DNA of 64,000 nucleotides from Shinella zoogloeoides (GTDB lineage Bacteria > Pseudomonadota > Alphaproteobacteria > Rhizobiales > Rhizobiaceae), in contig NZ_CP132311.1 in the NCBI RefSeq assembly GCF_030733845.1, positions 3,415,501-3,479,500 of the forward strand. Direction: 5' to 3'. Made by a program: the position numbers and the translations under genes. The first letter of the stretch is position 1, and every line of letters begins with the position of its first letter. Under the pieces are notes generated by a model that searched no databases, was not told the DNA's origin, and worked only from the letters and a program-made list of their open reading frames with translations. Below are positions 45,449 to 55,215 of this stretch, piece by piece.

Positions 45449-48400
45449 ATGAAGCCTGCCCGCAAAAAACCTTCCGACGCAAAGGCCGTCGCCGGTTGGT
45501 TCAACATGGCCGGATCCAGAATCAGAAATATGCCCCTTCATAATACGCCGCATACTCCGCGCGACGCCGATGCCAAGCAGATCGACTATAACGATTCGAT
45601 CCGCGCCACCTATCTGACGCTGGAGGAGCTGGCCGCGTGCGGTGAAGCGCTCGCCCGCGAGAAGACGGCATCCCTGCCGGGCTACCGGCCGTTCGAGTTC
45701 CGGCCACGGCACAAGGAAAACGAGAAGGAGATCTTCCGCGTCTACCAGGCAACCGCCAAGGACGTGGAGGCAGGCGCCCAGATCACGCCGGCGGCCGAAT
45801 GGCTGCTCGACAACTACTACGTCATCGAAGAGGCGATCCAGGAGGTCCGGCGCGACTTCCCCCGCCGGTTCTTCAACCAGCTCTCGACCCTGGAGATCGA
45901 GGGGCAGCCGATCCCCCGCACGCTGGCGCTCGCCTGGATCTATGTCGCCCATACCCACAGCGGCGTCACCGAGGAAAGCCTGACGGCCTTCGTGCAGGGC
46001 TTCCAGAAGCTCGACGCGCTGAAGATCGGCGAGCTCTGGGCGCTGCCTTCCTTCATCCGCTTCGTGCTGCTCGAAAACCTCCGCCGCATTTCCAGCCGCG
46101 TCGAGCGTTCGCGCAAGATGCGCTTCAAGGCCAATGAGGTGGCCGACGAACTGGTCCGCCTCAACGATCCGGAAAAGTGCATCGCGCATCTGCGCTCGAT
46201 GGAAAGCTTCACCGAGGACAACACCTTCGTGATCCAGCTTCTCTATCGCCTGCGCGACGGCCTCCAGGCCTCCGGCGCGGTGATCCAGTGGCTGGAACGC
46301 AAGATCGAAAGCCGCGGCACCGATCTCGAAGAACTGATCGTCGCCGAGAACAACCGGCTTTCCTCCGGCAATGTGACGATGAGCGCGCTCATCAAGAGCC
46401 TGCGCACCATCGACGATACGGAATGGCCGGTCTGGTTCGAAAGCGTCAGCCGCCTCGACGAGGCGCTGCGCCAGGGATCGGACTACAGCGACCTCGATTT
46501 CGGCTCGCGCAACAAATACCGCAATTCCATCGAACGCTTCGCCCGGCGCTCCGGCAAGACCGAGCTGGAAGTCACCGAAACGGCGCTCGCCATGACCGCG
46601 GAAGATGCCGCCGCGCATGTCGAAGACCTCGACTACGAGGCCAATGTGGCCGCCTTCCTGGTCGGCAAGAAGCGCAAGCTGCTGGAAAAGCGCATCGGCT
46701 ACCGCCCGACGATCGTCCAGCGCGTCGTGCGCCTCACCCGCAAGCTCGACTGGCTGGCGATCGCCGGCCCGAACATCATCCTGACGCTGCTGGCGATGAT
46801 CGCGGTCTACTATTTCCTCGACCAGCTCGATATTCCTGATGGCGCATGGCTGATCATGCTCATCCTCTTCGCGCTGCCCGCTTCGGAAGGCGCGACCGGG
46901 CTCTTCAACACGCTCGTCACCTTCTTCGTGACGCCCACGCGTCTCGTCGGCTACGAGTTCAAGGACGGCATTCCGCACGATGCGCGCACGCTCGTGGTCG
47001 TGCCCTGTCTCATCTCCAAGCGCGACCATGTCGACGAACTGGTGCGCAATCTCGAGGTCCACTACCTCGCCAATCCGCGCGGCGAGATCTATTTCGCGCT
47101 CGTCAGCGACTGGGCCGACAGCCAGGCGGAGGAATCGCCGGCCGATCTCGACGTGCTCGACTATGCCAAGCGCGAGATCGCGACGCTGTCCAACCGCTAC
47201 GGCTATGACGGCCGCACGCGCTTCTACCTCCTGCACCGCCGGCGCCTCTACAATCCGTCGGAAGGCGCGTGGATGGGCTGGGAGCGCAAGCGCGGCAAGC
47301 TGCACGAACTGAACCTGCTCTTGCGCGGCGACGGCGACACGACTTTCCTGCCGGGCGCCAACATCGTGCCGGCGGACGTCAAATACGTCATGACGCTCGA
47401 TTCCGACACGCGCCTGATGCGCGATGCGGTGACCAAGCTCGTCGGCAAGATGCACCACCCGATCAACCGCCCCGTCATCGACGAGGCGACGGGCGAGATC
47501 ACCGCCGGCTATTCCATCCTCCAGCCGCGCGTCACGCCCTCGCTGACGACGGGCAAGGAAGCCTCCACCTTCCAGCGCATCTTCTCCGCCGACCGCGGCG
47601 TCGACCCTTACGTCTTCACCGTTTCCGACGTCTACCAGGACCTTGCCGGCGAAGGCACCTTCACCGGCAAGGGCCTCTACCATGTCGACGCTTTCGAGGC
47701 GGCCGTGAAGGGCCGCATCGAGGAGAACTCGGTGCTCAGCCACGACCTGCTCGAAGGCTCGCTGTCGCATTGCGCGCTGGTGACGGATGTCGAGCTGGTC
47801 GAGGACTTCCCGACCCGCTACGGCGTCGAGACCTCGCGCCAGCATCGCTGGGCGCGCGGCGACTGGCAGCTCCTGCCCTATCTCTTCAGCCCGACGAGTG
47901 GCATTTCCATGCTCGGCCGCTGGAAGATGTACGACAACCTGCGCCGCAGCCTCATCCCCATCGCCTGGCTCGTCGCCTCCGTCATGGGCTGGTACTACAT
48001 GGAGCCGCGCCAGGCGCTCGTCTGGCAGCTCGTGCTGATCTTCCTGCTCTTCGTCGCCCCGACGCTCTCGCTGATCTCGGGCGTCATGCCGCGCAGCAGC
48101 GACATCGTCGCGCGTGCCCATGTGCACCGCGTCTTCTCCGATATCCGCGCATCCAATGCCCAGGTCGCGCTGCGCATCGCCTTCATCGCCCATTCGGCCG
48201 CCCTGATGGGCGACGCCATAGCGCGGTCGATCTACCGCACCTTCGTCAGCCGCAAGCTGATGCTGGAATGGCGCACGGCCGCGCAGGCCGACAGCACGGC
48301 CCGCGGCGGCATCCTGGCGCACTACAAGTCCATGTGGCAGGCGCCGGCGCTGGCCGTGGTCTCGGTCGCGCTCGCCATGGTCTCGAACACGGGCCTGCCC

Positions 48401-51400
48401 TTCATCGGCGTGCCCTTCGCGCTCGTCTGGGCGCTCTCGCCCGTCATCGCCTGGTATGTCAGCCAGACGGCGGAGACCGAAGACCAGCTCGTCGTCTCCG
48501 ACCACGTGGCAGGCGAGCTGCGCAAGATCGCACGGCGCACCTGGCGCTACTTCGAGGAGTTCGTCACCGCCGAGCAGCATTTCCTGCCGCCGGACAATTT
48601 CCAGGAGACGCCCCAGCCGGTGCTCGCCGAGCGTACGTCGCCGACCAATATCGGCGTCTACCTGCTGTCGGTCATCTCCGCGCGCGACTTCGGCTGGCTC
48701 AGCTTCGAGGAGACGGTTCGCCGCCTCGAGCAGACCATCGCCACGATCGACGGCATGCCGAAATACCGCGGCCATCTCTACAACTGGTATCGCACCAACA
48801 CGCTGGAAACGCTGGGCCCCCGCTATGTCTCGGCGGTCGACAGCGGCAACCTTGCCGGCCACCTCATCGCGGTCTCCTCCATGTGCCGGGAATGGGCGGA
48901 AGCGCCCTCGGCGCATCTCCAGGGCAGCCTCGACGGCATCGGTGACGTCGCCTCGATCCTCTCGGAGACGCTGAAGCAGCTTCCCGACGACCGCAAGACG
49001 GTCCGCCCGCTGCGCCGCCTCATCGAGGAGCGCATCGAGGGCTTCCACAATGCGCTCGCCGCCGTCAAGCGCGAGCACGAATTCGCCTCCATTCGCGTCA
49101 TCAACCTCTCGGTGCTGGCGCGTGACATCAACAAGCTGATCGTCAATCTCGACCACGAGATCAAGTCCGCCGAAAGCGGCGAGCTTGCCGGCTGGGCCGG
49201 CGCGCTGGTCGCCACCTGCGAGGCGCATATCGCCGACAGCGTGTTCGACCTCGGCAGCATCGAGCAGTTGCGCAATCGCCTGATCGTGCTGCGCGACCGC
49301 TCGCGCGACATCGCCTTCTCGATGGATTTCGGCTTCCTCTTCCGCCAGGAACGCCGCCTGCTCTCGATCGGCTACCGCGTCGAGAGCAACGAGCTGGACG
49401 AGGCCTGCTACGACCTGCTCGCCTCCGAAGCGCGCCTCACCAGCCTCTTCGCCATCGCCAAGGGCGACCTTCCCACCGAGCACTGGTACAAGCTCGGCCG
49501 CCCGGTCGTGCCGGTCGGCTCGCGCGGGGCGCTGGTCTCCTGGTCGGGCTCGATGTTCGAATACCTGATGCCGCCGCTCGTCATGCAAGAGCGCCAGGGC
49601 GGCATTCTCAACCAGACGAACAATCTGGTGGTGGTCGAGCAGATGAACCATGGCCGCCGCCTCGGCACGCCCTGGGGCATTTCCGAAGCGGCCTTCAACG
49701 CCCGCGACCACGAGCTGACCTACCAATACACCAATTTCGGCGTGCCGACGCTCGGCCTCAAGCGCGGCCTCGGCCAGAACGCCGTCATCGCGCCCTATGC
49801 CTCGCTGCTGGCCGCGCAATATGCGCCGAAGGAAGCACTCGAAAACCTCGAGCGCCTGCGCAAGCTCGGCGCGCTCGGCGTCTACGGCTTCCACGACGCG
49901 GTGGACTTCACGCCGACGCGCGTACCGGAAGGCAAGACCTGCGCGGTGGTGAAGAACTACATGGCGCACCATCACGGCATGTCGATCGCCGCCGTCGCCA
50001 ACGTCGTCTTCAACGGCGCGCTGCGCGAACGCTTCCATGCCGATCCGGTCATCGAGGCCGCCGAGCTGCTGCTGCAGGAAAAGGCGCCGCGCGACATTCC
50101 GGTCATCAACGCCAAGCGCGAGCCGGAAACCGTCGGCAGCACGCAGGCCGACCTGCTGCGCCCGGAAATCCGCAACTTCAAGGACCCGATCGCAAGGGAA
50201 CGCGAGACCGTGTTCCTGTCGAACGGCCACTATTCGGTCATGCTCACGGCGACCGGCGCCGGCTATTCGCGCTGGAACGGCCAGTCCGTCACGCGCTGGA
50301 AGCCCGATCCAACGGAAGACCGCTGGGGCTCCTTCATCTTCCTGCGCGATACCGCGACGAACGAGTGGTGGTCCGCCACCGCCGAGCCGAAGCGCATCGA
50401 GGGCGAGGAGACGAAGACCCAGTTCGGCGACGACAAGGCGGAATTCCTCAAGACCGTCGGCAAGCTGACGAGCGAGGTCGAATGCATCGTCGCCACCGAG
50501 CACGATGCGGAGGGGCGTCGCCTGACGCTGCTCAACACCGGCACGGAAGACCGTTTCATCGAAGTGACCTCCTACATGGAGCCGGTGATTTCGACGGACG
50601 ATGCCGACAGCGCCCACCCGCTCTTCTCGAAGATGTTCGTGCGCACCGAGATCGGCAAGCGCGGCGACGTCATCCGCGCCGAGCGCCAGAAGCGCAACCC
50701 GAACGAACCGGACATGGCGATCGCCCACCTGATCGTCGACAATGCCGGCCCTTCGCGCCGCACCGAGGCGGAAACGGACCGTCGCCGCTTCATCGGCCGC
50801 GGCCGCTCGCTGACGACTGCCGCGGCCTTCGATGCCGGCGCGCAGCTCTCCGGCACGGACGGCTTCACGCTCGACCCGATCCTGGCCTTGCGCCGCGTGG
50901 TGCGCGTCCCCGCCGGCAAGAAGGTCAAGGTCATCTTCTGGACCATCGCCGCGCCGAGCCGCGCCGAGGTGGATGCCGCTATAGACCGCTACCGCCACCC
51001 GGATGCATTCAACCACGAAATGATCCATGCTTGGACGCGCTCGCAGGTGCATATGCGCCATGTCGGCGTCACCTCGCAGGAGGCGGCGAGCTTCCAGATG
51101 CTCGGCCGCTATCTCACCTATCCGGACATGCATCTGCGCGCCGATACCGGCACGATCCAGACCGGCCTTACCGCCCAGTCGGCGCTTTGGCCGCTGGCGA
51201 TCTCGGGCGACTTCCCGATCGTCGTCCTGCGCATCAACGACGAGATCGACCTCGACGTCGCCCGCGAGGCGCTGCGCGCTCAGGAATATCTGCGCCATCG
51301 CGGCGTGACGGCCGACCTCGTGATCCTCAACGAGCGCGCCTCCTCCTATGCGCAGGACATGCAGCACACGCTCGACCAGATGTGCGAAAACCTGCGCATG

Positions 51401-54013
51401 CGCGGACAATCGGACGGCGTGCGCCAGCATGTCTTCACGGTTCGCCGCGACCTCATGGAGGTCTCCACCTGGCAGGCCCTGCTGGCGACCGCCCGCGCCG
51501 TCTTCCACGCACGCAACGGCTCGCTTGCCGATCAGGTCGCCCGCACGGCCTCGCTGTTTTCCACGCCGCGCAGCGAGGAGGAAGCGAAGGCGGAAGCGCT
51601 GCCGAAGCTCCCGGCTCCGGCCGGCGAGCCGGTCGCCATCGACGGCGAGGGGCTCTCCTTCTGGAACGGTTTCGGCGGCTTCAATGCCGACCGCCGCGAA
51701 TATGCCGTGCGCCTGCGCGGCGGCGAAGCGACGCCGCAACCGTGGATCAACGTCATCGCCAACCGGGAATTCGGCTTCCACGTTTCGGCGGAAGGCGCCG
51801 GCTTCACCTGGAGCCGCAATTCGCGCGATTTCCAGCTGACACCCTGGACCAACGATCCGGTGATCAACCGTCCCGGCGAGGCCTTCTATGTGAAGGACCG
51901 CGAGCGCGGCACGGTGATGACGCCGTTCGCCACTCTCTCGCGCAAGCCGATCGTCAAGTTCGAGACCTGGCACGGCCTCGGCTATACCGCCTTCCGCAGC
52001 TGGGAGGACGATATCGAGCTCGATCTCGTCCAGACGGTCGATCCGGAAGACCCGGTCAAATATTCGCGCCTCGTCGTGAAGAACACCGGCGAGACCGAAC
52101 GCCGCCTCTCCGTCTGCGGCTATGTCGAATGGGTGCTGGGCAACAATCCCGCCAAGACCGCGCCCTTCGTGCTGACCAGCCAGGACGAGGAAAGCGGCGC
52201 GCTGTTCGCCACCAACCCCTACAGCCTGGATTTCGCCGGCCGAACCAGCTTCTTCGCCGTCGACGCGCCGCTCTCGGGCTTCACCGCCCGGCGCCGCGAC
52301 TTCATCGGCCGCACCGGCGACATCGTGCAGCCGGCGGCGCTCGCCTCCGGCCAGCCGCTGCCCGGCAATTCTGACGGTATCGGCGACCCCTGCGCGGCGC
52401 TCGCCGTGGATATCGCGCTGAAGCCCGGCGAAAAGCGCGAACTTCTCTTCGTGCTCGGCGACACGGCCGATGCGGACAGCGCCCGCGCGCTCGCCGACAA
52501 GGCCCGCACCGCCGATTTCGACGCGGTCATGGCCTCCGTCCGCGCCTTCTGGGAAAGCTTTACCGGCACGTTGCAGGTCAAGACGCCCGATCCGGCGCTC
52601 GACCGCATGCTCAACGACTGGCTGCCCTACCAGGCTCTCGGCTGCCGCATCATGGCCCGCACCGCCTTCTACCAGGCAAGCGGCGCCTATGGATTCCGCG
52701 ACCAGTTGCAGGATACGCTGGCCTTCATCCTGCATCGCCCGGAACTCGCCCGCTCGCAGATCCTCAACGCGGCTGCTCGCCAGTTCGTCGAGGGCGACGT
52801 GCAGCACTGGTGGCTGCCGGACACCGGCGCCGGCGTGCGCACCATGATCTCCGACGACGTCGTCTGGCTCGCCCATGCGGTGGAATACTATTGCCGCGTC
52901 ACCGGCGACCGTGGCGTGCTCGACGAGAAGCTTGCCTTCATCGAGGGCCCGCCGCTCGCCGAAGGCCAGCATGACGCCTTCTTCAAACCGGGCCGCGCGG
53001 CGGAGGAAGCGCCGCTTTACGACCATTGCGCCCGCGCGCTCGATCTCGCGCTCCAGCGCACCGGGGAGAACGGCCTGCCGCTCATCCTCGGCGGCGACTG
53101 GAACGACGGCATGAACCGCGTCGGCGAGGCCGGCCGCGGCACCAGCGTCTGGCTCGGCTGGTTCCTCGCCGGCACCCTGCGCGGCTTTGGCGCCATCGCC
53201 CGCGAGCGCGGCGACCAAGCCCGCGCCGATCGATGGGAAAGCCATCTCGCCCGCCTGAAGGAAGCGCTGGAGACCGCCGGCTGGGACGGTAGCTACTACC
53301 GCCGCGGATACTATGACGACGGCACGCCGCTCGGTTCGGCGACAAGCGCCGAATGCCGGATCGATTCCATCGCGCAGAGCTGGAGCGTGCTCTCCGGCGA
53401 AGGCGACGCGGAGCGGTCCCGGCAGGCAATGGACGCGGTGATGGCGCAGCTGGTCGACAAGGAGAACGGCATCATCCGCCTGTTCACCCCGCCGCTCACC
53501 GAGACCCCGCAGGATCCCGGTTACATCAAGGCCTATCCGCCGGGCGTGCGCGAAAACGGCGGCCAGTATACCCATGCCGCGACCTGGGTCGTGATGGCGC
53601 TGGCGCGCCAGGGCCGGGGCGACGACGCCTTCGCCTGCCTCGACCTCCTCAATCCCGTCAAGCATGCGCTCGATCCGGACACTGCCGAGCGCTACCGCGT
53701 CGAACCCTATGTGGTGGCCGCCGACGTCTATGGCGAAGGCGAGCGCACGGGACGCGGCGGCTGGAGCTGGTATACGGGCTCGGCCGGCTGGCTCTACCGC
53801 GCGGCCGTCGAGGGCATCCTCGGCATCCGCAGGGAGGGCGGCCGCCTCTTCGTCGATCCGGTGCTGCCGGCGGCGTGGAACGGCTACAGCGCGACGCTGA
53901 CCCTCGACGGCAGGAAACTGTCCGTCCGCGTCGACCGCGGCGATGACGGTGGATGGCAGGCGATCGTGAACGGCACTGTCATCAAATCTTCAAACGAGGG
54001 CTATTTGCTCTGA
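45449..54013 (+). CDS. ndvB: Cyclic beta-1,2-glucan synthase (NdvB/ChvB)
   Basis: This giant inner-membrane protein of about 2854 residues makes periplasmic cyclic beta-1,2-glucan from UDP-glucose. Visible parts: membrane helices near residues 434-490 (IILTLLAMIAVYYFL); a GT84 glycosyltransferase domain, about 510-830, with LDSDTRL near 650 and RQHRW near 796; further helices near 833-870 and 966-1008; beta-sandwich units near 1590 and 2105; and a C-terminal GH94 phosphorylase domain with GGDWNDGMNRVG near 2548, which sets chain length. Candidate starts are ATG 45428, 45449, 45506 and 45530; none has a strong ribosome site, so about 25 residues are uncertain. A hairpin at its stop leads into opgC. 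Confidence 0.96.
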   Translation: MKPARKKPSDAKAVAGWFNMAGSRIRNMPLHNTPHTPRDADAKQIDYNDSIRATYLTLEELAACGEALAREKTASLPGYRPFEFRPRHKENEKEIFRVYQATAKDVEAGAQITPAAEWLLDNYYVIEEAIQEVRRDFPRRFFNQLSTLEIEGQPIPRTLALAWIYVAHTHSGVTEESLTAFVQGFQKLDALKIGELWALPSFIRFVLLENLRRISSRVERSRKMRFKANEVADELVRLNDPEKCIAHLRSMESFTEDNTFVIQLLYRLRDGLQASGAVIQWLERKIESRGTDLEELIVAENNRLSSGNVTMSALIKSLRTIDDTEWPVWFESVSRLDEALRQGSDYSDLDFGSRNKYRNSIERFARRSGKTELEVTETALAMTAEDAAAHVEDLDYEANVAAFLVGKKRKLLEKRIGYRPTIVQRVVRLTRKLDWLAIAGPNIILTLLAMIAVYYFLDQLDIPDGAWLIMLILFALPASEGATGLFNTLVTFFVTPTRLVGYEFKDGIPHDARTLVVVPCLISKRDHVDELVRNLEVHYLANPRGEIYFALVSDWADSQAEESPADLDVLDYAKREIATLSNRYGYDGRTRFYLLHRRRLYNPSEGAWMGWERKRGKLHELNLLLRGDGDTTFLPGANIVPADVKYVMTLDSDTRLMRDAVTKLVGKMHHPINRPVIDEATGEITAGYSILQPRVTPSLTTGKEASTFQRIFSADRGVDPYVFTVSDVYQDLAGEGTFTGKGLYHVDAFEAAVKGRIEENSVLSHDLLEGSLSHCALVTDVELVEDFPTRYGVETSRQHRWARGDWQLLPYLFSPTSGISMLGRWKMYDNLRRSLIPIAWLVASVMGWYYMEPRQALVWQLVLIFLLFVAPTLSLISGVMPRSSDIVARAHVHRVFSDIRASNAQVALRIAFIAHSAALMGDAIARSIYRTFVSRKLMLEWRTAAQADSTARGGILAHYKSMWQAPALAVVSVALAMVSNTGLPFIGVPFALVWALSPVIAWYVSQTAETEDQLVVSDHVAGELRKIARRTWRYFEEFVTAEQHFLPPDNFQETPQPVLAERTSPTNIGVYLLSVISARDFGWLSFEETVRRLEQTIATIDGMPKYRGHLYNWYRTNTLETLGPRYVSAVDSGNLAGHLIAVSSMCREWAEAPSAHLQGSLDGIGDVASILSETLKQLPDDRKTVRPLRRLIEERIEGFHNALAAVKREHEFASIRVINLSVLARDINKLIVNLDHEIKSAESGELAGWAGALVATCEAHIADSVFDLGSIEQLRNRLIVLRDRSRDIAFSMDFGFLFRQERRLLSIGYRVESNELDEACYDLLASEARLTSLFAIAKGDLPTEHWYKLGRPVVPVGSRGALVSWSGSMFEYLMPPLVMQERQGGILNQTNNLVVVEQMNHGRRLGTPWGISEAAFNARDHELTYQYTNFGVPTLGLKRGLGQNAVIAPYASLLAAQYAPKEALENLERLRKLGALGVYGFHDAVDFTPTRVPEGKTCAVVKNYMAHHHGMSIAAVANVVFNGALRERFHADPVIEAAELLLQEKAPRDIPVINAKREPETVGSTQADLLRPEIRNFKDPIARERETVFLSNGHYSVMLTATGAGYSRWNGQSVTRWKPDPTEDRWGSFIFLRDTATNEWWSATAEPKRIEGEETKTQFGDDKAEFLKTVGKLTSEVECIVATEHDAEGRRLTLLNTGTEDRFIEVTSYMEPVISTDDADSAHPLFSKMFVRTEIGKRGDVIRAERQKRNPNEPDMAIAHLIVDNAGPSRRTEAETDRRRFIGRGRSLTTAAAFDAGAQLSGTDGFTLDPILALRRVVRVPAGKKVKVIFWTIAAPSRAEVDAAIDRYRHPDAFNHEMIHAWTRSQVHMRHVGVTSQEAASFQMLGRYLTYPDMHLRADTGTIQTGLTAQSALWPLAISGDFPIVVLRINDEIDLDVAREALRAQEYLRHRGVTADLVILNERASSYAQDMQHTLDQMCENLRMRGQSDGVRQHVFTVRRDLMEVSTWQALLATARAVFHARNGSLADQVARTASLFSTPRSEEEAKAEALPKLPAPAGEPVAIDGEGLSFWNGFGGFNADRREYAVRLRGGEATPQPWINVIANREFGFHVSAEGAGFTWSRNSRDFQLTPWTNDPVINRPGEAFYVKDRERGTVMTPFATLSRKPIVKFETWHGLGYTAFRSWEDDIELDLVQTVDPEDPVKYSRLVVKNTGETERRLSVCGYVEWVLGNNPAKTAPFVLTSQDEESGALFATNPYSLDFAGRTSFFAVDAPLSGFTARRRDFIGRTGDIVQPAALASGQPLPGNSDGIGDPCAALAVDIALKPGEKRELLFVLGDTADADSARALADKARTADFDAVMASVRAFWESFTGTLQVKTPDPALDRMLNDWLPYQALGCRIMARTAFYQASGAYGFRDQLQDTLAFILHRPELARSQILNAAARQFVEGDVQHWWLPDTGAGVRTMISDDVVWLAHAVEYYCRVTGDRGVLDEKLAFIEGPPLAEGQHDAFFKPGRAAEEAPLYDHCARALDLALQRTGENGLPLILGGDWNDGMNRVGEAGRGTSVWLGWFLAGTLRGFGAIARERGDQARADRWESHLARLKEALETAGWDGSYYRRGYYDDGTPLGSATSAECRIDSIAQSWSVLSGEGDAERSRQAMDAVMAQLVDKENGIIRLFTPPLTETPQDPGYIKAYPPGVRENGGQYTHAATWVVMALARQGRGDDAFACLDLLNPVKHALDPDTAERYRVEPYVVAADVYGEGERTGRGGWSWYTGSAGWLYRAAVEGILGIRREGGRLFVDPVLPAAWNGYSATLTLDGRKLSVRVDRGDDGGWQAIVNGTVIKSSNEGYLL

Positions 54014-54031
54014 TCCACGCCACGTGGATCA
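54011..54031. repeat. Perfect hairpin spanning the ndvB stop and opgC ribosome site
   Basis: TGATCCACG (54011-54019) pairs with CGTGGATCA (54023-54031) over a CCA loop. The 5' arm begins with the ndvB stop codon and the 3' arm abuts the AGAG sequence before the opgC ATG. No T-run follows, so it is more likely to affect opgC translation or mRNA decay than to end transcription. Confidence 0.6.
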
Positions 54032-54038
54032 GAGCATC

Positions 54039-55211
54039 ATGACAGAAAGACCTGGACCGGTAGGCGTCGTGCCGCGGGAACGCGACACGCGCCTCGACGT
54101 CTTCCGGGCCCTCGCCCTCCTGACGATCTTCGTCAACCACGTTCCGGGCCAGTACCTGGAGCACTTGACGCACAAGAACTTCGGTTTCTCCGATTCGGCC
54201 GAGGCCTTCGTGCTGATCTCCGGCATGTCCGTCGGCCTTGCCTACGGATCGCGCTTTGCCGTCGGCGAACGGCTCGCCGTGACGCTGCGCATCCTGCGCC
54301 GCGCGCTGACGCTTTACGTCGCGCACATCATGACCAGCATCATCACCTTCGCCATCTTCGCCAGCGGCGCGCTCTGGTTCGCCCGGCCGGACCTTCTCTC
54401 GGAGATCAACCTGCGCGCCGTCATCGACCGCACGGACGAGGGCATGGTCGGCATGGTCCTGCTCGGCCACCAGTTCGGCTACAACAACATCCTGTCCATG
54501 TATGCCGTGCTCTTCCTGATGCTGCCCTTCTTCCTCTGGCTCTACCGCCGGAGCCCGGGCCTGCTTCTGGCGGTGTCCGGCACGATTTGGCTCTGCGCCG
54601 GCATCTGGCGCATCGCCCCGTCGAATTTCCTCGACGACGGCTACTGGTTCCTCAATCCGCTCTCCTGGCAGTTCCTCTTCGTCATCGGCTTCGTCGGCGT
54701 TCTCAGGGCAAGGTCGAAAGGTTTTCCGCGCAACCTCTTCCTGACCGCGTTGGCGGCGGCCTACCTCGCCGTCTCGCTGCTGTGGGTCGTGCTGTCCTGG
54801 TGGAACATCGACTTCTCCTACGGCCTTCCGGCGGTGCTGACCGGCTTCGACAAGACGTTCCTCTCGACCACGCGCCTCGTGCATGTGCTGGCCGGCGCCT
54901 ATCTGGTGGCGACGATCCCGGTCCTGTCGAGCTGGGCTGCGCTACCGCTTTCCCATCCGCTGGTGGCGATTGGCCGCCATTCGCTCGCCGTCTTCATCTT
55001 CGGCACGATCCTCGCCATGGTGGGGCAGGTGCTGATGTTCGTGACCGGCAAGAACCCGCTCCTCGGCACGCTCTACGCCCTCCTCGGCATCGTCCTGCAT
55101 TTCGCCTATGCCCGCTATCTCGACTGGCAGGCGGCCGTTATCGGCCAGAACGCAAAACGGCAGGGCCTTCAGGCCCTGCCGGTCAAAAGTCGAGACACGC
55201 GAAAGCGCTGA
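54039..55211 (+). CDS. opgC: OpgC-family acyltransferase, periplasmic glucan substitution
   Basis: The 390-residue polytopic protein has about ten hydrophobic helices. The OpgC family start RLDVFRALALLTIFVNHVPGQYLEHLTHKNFGFSDSAEAFVLISGMS (quoted in part) carries the conserved DxFR and NHxxG motifs. OpgC proteins attach succinyl groups to osmoregulated periplasmic glucans. Its position 25 bases after ndvB argues that it modifies the cyclic glucan made there. The ATG at 54039 is preferred; a GTG at 54024 would place the start inside the hairpin. The stop is 4 bases from the convergent ndvA stop. Confidence 0.9.
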   Translation: MTERPGPVGVVPRERDTRLDVFRALALLTIFVNHVPGQYLEHLTHKNFGFSDSAEAFVLISGMSVGLAYGSRFAVGERLAVTLRILRRALTLYVAHIMTSIITFAIFASGALWFARPDLLSEINLRAVIDRTDEGMVGMVLLGHQFGYNNILSMYAVLFLMLPFFLWLYRRSPGLLLAVSGTIWLCAGIWRIAPSNFLDDGYWFLNPLSWQFLFVIGFVGVLRARSKGFPRNLFLTALAAAYLAVSLLWVVLSWWNIDFSYGLPAVLTGFDKTFLSTTRLVHVLAGAYLVATIPVLSSWAALPLSHPLVAIGRHSLAVFIFGTILAMVGQVLMFVTGKNPLLGTLYALLGIVLHFAYARYLDWQAAVIGQNAKRQGLQALPVKSRDTRKR

Positions 55212-55215
55212 GCGG

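Noticed and set aside
45368..53665. A stop-free frame of about 2765 codons on the minus strand opposite ndvB
   Set aside because: Its translation is Arg/Asp/Glu/His-rich with no domain and follows from the codon bias of ndvB in a GC-rich genome. The plus-strand reading has clear GT84 and GH94 motifs. A large antisense protein is not supported.
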